9,539 nt of DNA from DASVLX01 sp035552275 (GTDB lineage Bacteria > Actinomycetota > Actinomycetes > Mycobacteriales > Pseudonocardiaceae): contig DASZLR010000072.1 in the NCBI GenBank assembly GCA_035552275.1, forward strand, positions 1 through 9,539. The letters are read 5' to 3'. The translations under genes and the position numbers were made by a program. Under the pieces are notes generated by a model. That model was given only the letters and a program-made list of their open reading frames with translations, was not told the DNA's origin and ran no database searches. This document shows positions 1 to 5,721 of this stretch, piece by piece (the first letter of the stretch is position 1; each line of letters opens with the position of its first letter).

Positions 1-119
1 GTCGCAACCCCGATGCCGGCCATGTCACCCGTGCGGTCGAACTGTCCCGCCTAGTCGGCGCCGCGGCGGGTGTTGTTGCGGCCGGAGCCGCCATCCTCAC
101 CCGCCGTCGACGCGCCTGA
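1..119 (+). CDS. Possible 3' end of a convergent plus-strand gene (partial)
   Basis: An open frame enters from the left edge (codons begin at 3) and ends at TGA 117-119. The 38 visible residues have a polar start (RNPDAGHVTRAVELSR), then a short Ala/Val/Gly-rich hydrophobic run of about 17 residues, and finish with TRRRRA. This layout fits a C-terminal membrane segment followed by a positive cytoplasmic tail. It lies in about 73% GC DNA, and composition drops sharply right after its stop, which suggests it is the native flanking gene. It overlaps the end of the minus-strand LRV-like gene by 69 bases, tail to tail. The visible piece is short, open frames arise by chance at this GC, and its GC3 (about 71%) is unremarkable, so it may be spurious. 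I do not recognise the family. Confidence 0.35.
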   Translation, partial: RNPDAGHVTRAVELSRLVGAAAGVVAAGAAILTRRRRA

Positions 120-509
120 GAGTCGTTCGTCCGCGATCTCACGAATCTGGGCCCACCGTTCAGATTGAAGCGTCTCCAATGCGTCGCGCGGTGTATTCCT
201 ATGCCTTGCGACGCTCATCCTTATTGCATCATCCTCGTCATCTGCCAGCACCGCGAGGATATCCGAAGTCGACCTCTTCTTGCGCGCTACCATGCTCCTT
301 ACCCGACGATCAGGATCAGAGGCGAGGATCGCGAGGATCTCTAGCGGTACGGTCTTGTTCTGAGCGACCCAGAATCTCGCTTCAGGGTACCTGTCGACAA
401 CCTGGCACCAAACATCCAGCGAAGCTGGCTCACTTGCGGCGCGGCGGTAGTCGTCCGGGTCTTCACTGTATCGAAGCCTGATAAACTCGCCCACCGAGCC
501 AATAGCCAT
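51..509 (-). CDS. LRV/HEAT-like repeat protein, possible accessory immunity protein
   Basis: This 152-residue cytosolic protein has no signal peptide or membrane segment. Residues 25-126 form four helical repeats of 24-26 residues: each begins with Ala plus polar residues and Thr/Ser-Pro or Ser/Thr, continues as a Leu-rich helix (EILAILASD, DILAVLADD), then a charged helix ending in Val or Ala (RRVRSMV, DAIRMSV, QIREIA). This matches leucine-rich repeat variant (LRV) or HEAT-type solenoids, which bind other proteins. The Cys cluster of Azotobacter LRV protein is absent; only Cys35 is present. The ATG (509-507) has a GGTGG-like ribosome site about 7 bases upstream and follows the immunity gene by 27 bases, so co-transcription is likely. 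Residues 131-152 are a Gly/Ser/Asn/Arg-rich tail encoded exactly in the high-GC DNA beyond the composition boundary, probably added by read-through into flanking sequence. A second immunity or accessory role is inferred from position only. Confidence 0.72.
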   Translation of the reverse strand: MAIGSVGEFIRLRYSEDPDDYRRAASEPASLDVWCQVVDRYPEARFWVAQNKTVPLEILAILASDPDRRVRSMVARKKRSTSDILAVLADDEDDAIRMSVARHRNTPRDALETLQSERWAQIREIADERLSGASTAGEDGGSGRNNTRRGAD

Positions 510-536
510 TGCCGACCACCAGAATCAACACACCCG

Positions 537-1091
537 CTATCCCTGCGTATCTTTACGCCTCACAGATAGCCCTGGAACAGAGAGGCTCTTTGAAATCACG
601 TAGACCCTCTCGACATGCCCGACGGTGTTCGCTCTGCCATAATTCTCACCTACCTCAAGGGATTCGCTACCACCTATCACGCTCGACACAAACTCCGAAT
701 ACCTGCTGGTTGGAGCATAGATTCGAAGATGTTCAAAAACTCCGCGACTCGGGTTAGCGCACCAAAACTGCGGCGTAATCAAGTCACCGTCAGCATCGAA
801 ATACTCCCAGTCGGCAATTGAGACCATGCACATGTAGTCCAAGGGCTCGTTCTCAGCGCGACCTTGAAGACGCGACACGATAGACTCAAGATGCCAGACA
901 GCGGCAGCCACCAACACCCGATTCTTTCTATCAGTTGACATCCCTCGAAGGAAATCAAGCTGCGCATAGCGCGAGTACAGCGGCACCTCATCAAAGTAGT
1001 CATCGAGCAATATGGGTTCGGAAAGCTCATCGAGACCCTCAGAGCGGATGAGCTCTGAGAATTTCTCTCGGAGACGAGGTTCTAGGTCCAT
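537..1091 (-). CDS. Probable immunity protein for the Rhs toxin tip
   Basis: This 184-residue protein has no signal peptide and matches no family I recognise. The ATG (1091-1089) overlaps the Rhs stop codon as TAATG, with a GGGA ribosome-binding stretch about 8 bases upstream inside the Rhs gene, so translation is probably coupled to the toxin. A longer frame starts at an in-frame ATG at 1121 but would overlap Rhs by 31 bases and looks less likely. The N-terminal 40 residues are acidic (a Glu/Asp-rich stretch at about 17-36). A hydrophobic helix (VLVAAAVWHL, 59-68) is followed by an aromatic-rich core with SIADWEYFDADGD (91-103). A first gene directly behind an Rhs C-terminus is typically the cognate immunity gene, and the acidic character suits a partner of a basic nuclease-like toxin. 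GC is about 52%, far below the Rhs body, which suggests horizontal transfer. The function is inferred from position. Confidence 0.75.
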   Translation of the reverse strand: MDLEPRLREKFSELIRSEGLDELSEPILLDDYFDEVPLYSRYAQLDFLRGMSTDRKNRVLVAAAVWHLESIVSRLQGRAENEPLDYMCMVSIADWEYFDADGDLITPQFWCANPSRGVFEHLRIYAPTSRYSEFVSSVIGGSESLEVGENYGRANTVGHVERVYVISKSLSVPGLSVRRKDTQG

Positions 1092-1093
1092 TA
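1089..1093 (-). promoter_or_regulatory. TAATG stop/start overlap coupling toxin and immunity genes
   Basis: Read on the minus strand, the Rhs stop TAA (1093-1091) shares its last A with the ATG (1091-1089) of the downstream gene. Such overlaps allow a terminating ribosome to re-initiate, here keeping immunity synthesis tied to toxin synthesis. A GGGA stretch about 8 bases upstream of the ATG can serve as ribosome-binding site. Confidence 0.7.
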
Positions 1094-1369
1094 CACGTCC
1101 CAGCCGAACTGTCGAAGCCAATCGAGTGTCTTCCGCGAGAAACCAGGATCACCGTGACGGAAAGTCCCGTCTTGATTCAGCGCGGGAGCACCCCGGCCAC
1201 TTCGTTGCGCGTGCCACTGGCTCCCGGGGATTGATTGCTCGGGGCCGTCGATTCGGTGAACCTGTCGCAACACTGGGCTTGGCGCTGTGCCTCGGCCAAT
1301 CTCCCGCTGCGCTTGACGTGCAAGCTTGTCGAGTTCGTCGGGATCTCGGGCAGCGGGATCTTCGCAGAT
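1091..1369 (-). other. Variable Rhs C-terminal toxin tip (92 residues)
   Basis: Everything after DPLGL is a 92-residue tip. It begins with an acidic/basic linker containing one Cys (ICEDPAARDPDELDK), then a compact domain with HRIDGPE (His at residue 1482 of the protein), PGSQWHAQ (His 1497), ALNQDGTFRHGD (His 1516) and a final helix ending WLRQFGWDV. The spaced His, Asn and Asp residues and the basic middle resemble short nuclease-type Rhs or polymorphic toxin tips that end in a WL...GW helix, but I cannot name the family with certainty. GC is about 62%, between the Rhs body and the immunity genes. Nuclease activity is a guess from residue pattern and small size. Confidence 0.6.
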
Positions 1370-4300
1370 GAGTCCGAGGGGGTCGAGCCAGGTGAGGGGG
1401 TTGGGGACGTAGGTGTGGGGGTTGGCGGGATTCGGTTCCTGGCCCAATGGGTCGGGGGTGGTGTAGCGGGCGGTGAGTGGGTCGTAGTAGCGGTGGTAGT
1501 TGTAGTAGAGCCCGGTTTCGGGGTCGTGGTACTGGCCGGGGAACCGCAGCGGCGTGCCGGCCCGGCCAGTCAACCGACCCAGAGCCGCACCCCACAAGGT
1601 GGTCCGCTGGTGCCAGGCGAGGTTGCCGGCAGGGTCGACCAGCTCCGTCGGCGTGCCCACGAGATCAGTGACAATCGCGTAGAAACGCTGGTCGAACCAC
1701 TCCTGACCGGGCGCGGACGGCCCCATCACCGCCGTCCGTTCGGTCTGGCTCACCGGACGGAAAGTGTCAGGCAGGTAATCCCAGGTCATCACCTGCGCGT
1801 TGTCATGAGTCTGTTCGATCAGCGTGTCGCCATCCCAGGTGAAGTCGGTCTGCTCCACCACCATGCCACCGGCCCCGATCCGCTGCTTGCCGATCCGCCG
1901 ACCCAGCGGGTCATACAGATAACGCCACTGAGCGCCATCCGGCGTCACGACACCGATCAGCCGATCGTGCGCGTCCCAGGCATAGCGCCAGATCCAGTCC
2001 TTGCTGGACAGCCGTTTCTGCTGCCGCAGCACCACCCGGCCCTGGCGGTCGTGCTGGTAGTGGATGGTGCCGGCGCGGGTGATCAGCGTTCCGGTGTAGT
2101 CCCGACCGCCGATCGGGTCACGCTCGGGCGCGTCGGCGGCATGGTGGTCGGCCACCGGCCACCCGGCCTGAGTGACATTGCCGGATCGGTCGTAGCCGTA
2201 GGTCTCCATACCCACCGACCCATGGACGGCGGTGATCCGACCGGCCGGATCGAGGTCGAACCGACGTGCCCCGGTCAGTTGGTCGGCGACACCAACAAGA
2301 TGGCGATCGGGCCGGTAACTGAACTGGCGACGCTGCAGCATCCGCATCGCGTCCGGCGTGCGCGGTTCGCCGCCGACCAGGGTCTGCGAGACGAGCTGGT
2401 GCGCCGGGCTCCAGGTTTGCGCCAGCTCGAACGCCGTGTCCAGCCGGCGTTCCACTTCCCGGCCGGCGGCGTCGTGGCTGAACGTCAGGGTGTGTTCGCC
2501 GGTGTGCATCGCGGTGGGCCGCCCGGCCGGGTCGTAGTCCCACACCGACTCCACGCCGCTCGGTGTGCCGCGCCGGACGCGCCGGCCCGCTGGGTCGTAG
2601 GAACTGGTGACGGTGTTGCCGTTGCAGGTTTCAGCCAGGATGCGACCGCACGGATCGCGGGTGATGGCCAGGCTGGTGTTCGGGTTGCTGGCGTGGATCA
2701 GCCGGCCAACGGGGTCATAGCTGAACCGGGTCACCTCGTCGCCGGCATGCTGCTCGATGACGTTGCCCAGCGCGTCGTGGGTGTAGCGGACGGCTTGGCC
2801 GGCGCCGTTCACCCGCTGGATCAACTGCCCGGCCGGGTCGTGTCCATAGTGGAGTGTCCGGCCGTTGAAGTCGGCCTCGCTCACCAACTGCCCGGCGTGG
2901 TCGTATTCGTAGCGCCAGGTCAGGCCCTCCGGGTTGGTGACCGACACCAACCGCAACTCGGCGTCGTACCGGTATTCCAGCCGCGCGCCGTCCGCAGCGA
3001 CACTCGCGCTCGGCCGGTCGAAATGGCCGTATTCGGTGCGTGTCACCTGACCGAGCGCGTCGGTGTGCTCGATCAGGTTCCCCTCGCCGTCGTAGCTCCA
3101 CCGCTGGGTCGCCCCATCGGGCGCGGTCCGCCAGGCGGGCTTGCCGTCGATGGTCCAGCCATACCGGGTCACCCCACCGACCGGATCGGTCTCCTCGACC
3201 ACCCGGCCGAACCCGTCCCGGACGGAGCGGGTCACGGCGCCGGTGGGATCGGTGACGGCGACCGGCAGCCCGGCCGCGTCAGTCTCGACCCTGGTGACCG
3301 CGTCGAGCGGGTCAGTGACGGCGGCCAGGTTACCGTGGTCGTCGTAGGTGTACCGGGTCACCGCGCCGGCCGGGTCGGTGCTCGTGGTGCGGTTGCCGCG
3401 CTCGTCGTAGCCGTACCGCCAGAGGCCGCCAGCCGGCTCGACCAGCACCACCGGCAGGTTCTGCTCGTTGTACTCGGCCAGCGATCGGGTGCCGTCCGGC
3501 CGGGTCACCGCCAGCAGGTTCCCGATCTCGTCGTATTCGTAGCGGAAAGCCCGGCCCAGCGGATCGGTCCGCGACAGGACTCGGCCGAAGTCGTCCACTT
3601 CGGACCTGGTGGTGTGGCCCAGCGGATCGGTCTCGGCAGTGATGTGCAGCCGCTCGTTGTATTCATATCGTGTGACCGCGCCATTCGGCTCGGTCATCAC
3701 GGTGGTCCGGTTGTCCGGGTCGTAGTCGAAACGGGCGGACAGCACGCCGGCTATGCCGGCCACCTCGACGCAACGCCCGTTGCCGTCGTACGTGTAGCGG
3801 TACCAGGAACCGTTGCGGTCGACCCAGCCGACGATCCGCGCGGCGTGGTCGTACTCGAACCGCAACGGCTGTCCCGACGCGTTGACGACCTCGGTCAGGT
3901 TTCCCTCGATGTAGCCGTAGCGCATCAACTCCACATCCGCCAGATGCAGCGCCGTGACGCGACCGTCGGCGACGGTGATCCGGACGCGGTGGCCGCCGTC
4001 GTGCACGATCTCCATCGGCGTGCCGTCCGGGCTGTAGTGGAAGGTGATCCGGCGCCCGGCCCGATCGGCGCTCGCGGTGATCGGCCAGCCCCCGCCGATC
4101 TGCCGCTCAAAGTGCAGCACCTGACCCGACCGCGGATCGGTGATCGTGTAGCCGCCGTCAGCGCAGCGGGCCAGCGGCCAGCGCGCGCCGGCCTCCGGCA
4201 ACACCGGCGCGTCCACTCCCGGGTGCGGATAGAAGAGAATCACCCCGTCGGGTGCCGTGTACAGCACACCCTGGTCGTCCACGATCAATCGCTGGTCCAC

Positions 4301-5701
4301 AGTGGACGCCCAGGACCGGCCGAACCAGCGGCCGTTGCGGTAGGCGGAGATGTGGGTGCGACGCAGGACCAGACCGGGCAGGTCCACGTCGGTCTCCGGC
4401 AACACCATGTTGCCCGACACCACATCGATCGGGTCCTTCTCGCAGGTCATGTCCTGGGGTGGTCGGGCGTTGTCGGCCGCTTCCCCGGCCGCGTCCCGAC
4501 CGGCCTGTTCGCCGGCATCGCGGGCGGCGTTCGCGGCCGCGTCGGCGCCGGCCTTGGCAGCGGTGCCCCCGCCATCGCTGGCCACCGCCAGCGCCACGTT
4601 CGGGATCAACTGGCCGAACGCCTCAAACGGATCCGACCCCCAACCGGTGCCGACCAACGACCGCACCAACGCCGTCGGATGCAGCGTCATATGCACCAGA
4701 CCAGCCGCCGTGTTCGACAGGCCGTCGACGAACTCGGCCGGATGGGTGATGTTGTACGGATCGAACGGATTCACCGACCGGACCTGATCCCAGATCCCCG
4801 CCACACCCTTGACCACCCCACCGGCCACATGCACAACGCCCAGGTTCGCCCCGCTGACCGTGTCGGAAAAATCGTCGGCCAACCGCTGCCCGAACGACGG
4901 CTGCGCCGGCGCCAGCTCGGTGGCCGCGCTCACCGCCGAGGCGGCCTCCCCCGCCGCCGAGTCCCGCTTCGCCCGCGCCGCGTCCAAGAGCTCCAGCGCC
5001 TGCTGCCGCAGCGCCGCGCCCGGATCGCTGAACGCACCCGGCTTGGTCGGCGCGGCGCCCGGACTCTGGCCGGCCGACACCGCCTGGTTGTAGCCCTGCG
5101 CCGCCTGGTTGTATGCGTCGACCTGCTGGTTGTAGGCGGCCGCCGCCTGCTGGCTGGCCTGCTGACCGCGCTGATAAAGATCAATCGCCTGCTGGGCCTG
5201 CCCCTGCGCCCAGGTCACCGTCTGCGCATAGGAATCCATCGCCGACCCGGCCTTCGCGCATGCGTCCCGCGCGTCGGACCACTGCTTCGTGTGCGGATCG
5301 AACTTCGCCCGAAACGCGTCCGCCGCCTGCCCCACCCAATGCTGGGTGTCCACCGCCGACAGGCCCTGCGCCGTCTCGGCGAACGCGGTGGCGAACGTGG
5401 CTAACTTCTGCGCCGTCCCGGTCAGCGCGTTGACATCACCATGCACCAGCTTCGTCGGATCGGTGCTCTGACCCAACCGAGCCTCGGCGATAGCGTCACC
5501 CAGATCGTCGGCGACATGGTCGCCGAACGAGTCCACCGCCTGCGCCGCACTGTCCAAACCCAGCGCCTGCAACCCATCCCCGGCCACGTGCGCGACGTCA
5601 TCAACCACGTGCCCAACAGCGTGCCCCGCGTCGTTGAGCACGCCCTCGGCATCCGACACCGCGTCCTTGCCGAACGACTCAAGATCGTCTAACAAACCCA
5701 C
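1091..5701 (-). CDS. Rhs/YD-repeat polymorphic toxin with T7SS/WXG-type N-terminus
   Basis: This 1536-residue protein uses GTG 5701 as start, 20 bases after the protease stop. An open frame reaches ATG 5797, but that would overlap the protease by 76 bases, and the extra 32 residues look non-coding. Domains in order: residues 1-80, Asp/Ala/Val-rich helices typical of putative T7SS-secreted actinobacterial proteins; about 81-185, a WXG100-like helical hairpin with W122-V-G124; about 165-220, Gln/Ala/Tyr-rich; about 424-540, a DUF6531-like segment opening DPIDVVSGNMVLPETDVDLPG; about 553-1300, roughly 27 YD repeats; about 1344-1444, the Rhs-associated core with RYYDP (D1407), TTPDP (D1417) and PLTWLDPLGL; 1445-1536, the variable toxin tip. 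Known Rhs proteins form a beta-cocoon that holds the toxin and cut themselves at DPxGL using core Asp residues. Export by a type VII-like system is inferred; no such genes are in the window. Codons 4 and 100 are TTA, otherwise avoided. No signal peptide is seen. Confidence 0.93.
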   Translation of the reverse strand: MGLLDDLESFGKDAVSDAEGVLNDAGHAVGHVVDDVAHVAGDGLQALGLDSAAQAVDSFGDHVADDLGDAIAEARLGQSTDPTKLVHGDVNALTGTAQKLATFATAFAETAQGLSAVDTQHWVGQAADAFRAKFDPHTKQWSDARDACAKAGSAMDSYAQTVTWAQGQAQQAIDLYQRGQQASQQAAAAYNQQVDAYNQAAQGYNQAVSAGQSPGAAPTKPGAFSDPGAALRQQALELLDAARAKRDSAAGEAASAVSAATELAPAQPSFGQRLADDFSDTVSGANLGVVHVAGGVVKGVAGIWDQVRSVNPFDPYNITHPAEFVDGLSNTAAGLVHMTLHPTALVRSLVGTGWGSDPFEAFGQLIPNVALAVASDGGGTAAKAGADAAANAARDAGEQAGRDAAGEAADNARPPQDMTCEKDPIDVVSGNMVLPETDVDLPGLVLRRTHISAYRNGRWFGRSWASTVDQRLIVDDQGVLYTAPDGVILFYPHPGVDAPVLPEAGARWPLARCADGGYTITDPRSGQVLHFERQIGGGWPITASADRAGRRITFHYSPDGTPMEIVHDGGHRVRITVADGRVTALHLADVELMRYGYIEGNLTEVVNASGQPLRFEYDHAARIVGWVDRNGSWYRYTYDGNGRCVEVAGIAGVLSARFDYDPDNRTTVMTEPNGAVTRYEYNERLHITAETDPLGHTTRSEVDDFGRVLSRTDPLGRAFRYEYDEIGNLLAVTRPDGTRSLAEYNEQNLPVVLVEPAGGLWRYGYDERGNRTTSTDPAGAVTRYTYDDHGNLAAVTDPLDAVTRVETDAAGLPVAVTDPTGAVTRSVRDGFGRVVEETDPVGGVTRYGWTIDGKPAWRTAPDGATQRWSYDGEGNLIEHTDALGQVTRTEYGHFDRPSASVAADGARLEYRYDAELRLVSVTNPEGLTWRYEYDHAGQLVSEADFNGRTLHYGHDPAGQLIQRVNGAGQAVRYTHDALGNVIEQHAGDEVTRFSYDPVGRLIHASNPNTSLAITRDPCGRILAETCNGNTVTSSYDPAGRRVRRGTPSGVESVWDYDPAGRPTAMHTGEHTLTFSHDAAGREVERRLDTAFELAQTWSPAHQLVSQTLVGGEPRTPDAMRMLQRRQFSYRPDRHLVGVADQLTGARRFDLDPAGRITAVHGSVGMETYGYDRSGNVTQAGWPVADHHAADAPERDPIGGRDYTGTLITRAGTIHYQHDRQGRVVLRQQKRLSSKDWIWRYAWDAHDRLIGVVTPDGAQWRYLYDPLGRRIGKQRIGAGGMVVEQTDFTWDGDTLIEQTHDNAQVMTWDYLPDTFRPVSQTERTAVMGPSAPGQEWFDQRFYAIVTDLVGTPTELVDPAGNLAWHQRTTLWGAALGRLTGRAGTPLRFPGQYHDPETGLYYNYHRYYDPLTARYTTPDPLGQEPNPANPHTYVPNPLTWLDPLGLICEDPAARDPDELDKLARQAQREIGRGTAPSPVLRQVHRIDGPEQSIPGSQWHAQRSGRGAPALNQDGTFRHGDPGFSRKTLDWLRQFGWDV
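1370..1399 (-). other. Rhs core end motif PxxxxDPxGL (self-cleavage site)
   Basis: The ten codons encode PLTWLDPLGL, residues 1435-1444 of the Rhs protein, matching the PxxxxDPxGL signature that ends Rhs cores. In characterised Rhs and TcC proteins the chain is cut just after this motif by core aspartates, freeing the tip. Candidate aspartates D1407 (RYYDP) and D1417 (TTPDP) are present. The motif also marks where tips are usually swapped by recombination. Confidence 0.85.
2789..3670 (-). repeat. Fourteen tandem YD units of exactly 63 bases
   Basis: Residues R678 to V971 of the Rhs protein are fourteen consecutive units of exactly 21 residues, most beginning R-Y-x-Y-D-x-x-G-N/R-L and containing T-D-P-x-G-x-V-T near the end. 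On the plus strand this appears as recurring GGTCA(C/T)-type and TCGTA-type blocks every 63 bases. The next unit is 20 residues, and the spacing outside this run is irregular. The units differ in sequence, so they are old protein repeats, not a recent DNA expansion. Confidence 0.85.
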
Positions 5702-5721
5702 GCGCCCAGGGTAGCGAGCGG

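Larger units (their letters stand above)
120..1369. other. Low-GC toxin-tip and immunity exchange cassette
   Basis: Hand counts over 60-base rows give about 52-55% GC for 121-1140, 62-67% for 1141-1380, and about 70-80% in sampled rows of the Rhs body and protease, while 1-120 is about 73%. The low-GC block contains exactly the variable tip, the coupled immunity gene and the LRV-like gene. It begins after the DPLGL codons and ends at the stop of the possible plus-strand gene. No transposase, integrase or terminal repeats are visible, so homologous exchange through the conserved core is the likelier route. Confidence 0.55.

Noticed and set aside
1092..1121. Longer immunity-gene start at ATG 1121
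   Set aside because: The TAATG overlap at 1093-1089 with GGGA upstream is a better initiation signal and avoids 31 bases of overlap. Not excluded outright.
120..1369. The low-GC block as an insertion sequence or prophage fragment
   Set aside because: No transposase, integrase, terminal inverted repeats or target duplications are visible; its contents are a toxin tip and small downstream genes.
2789..3670. The 63-base periodic region as a CRISPR array or recent minisatellite
   Set aside because: Units diverge throughout and are in frame as YD protein repeats; there are no identical repeats separated by unique spacers.
1235..5404. A 1389-codon open frame on the plus strand opposite the Rhs gene
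   Set aside because: It is in exact codon register with the Rhs frame and stays open only because Rhs avoids TTA, CTA and TCA. Its product is Val/Gly/Arg-rich with no recognisable domain, while the minus strand encodes clear YD repeats and a core.
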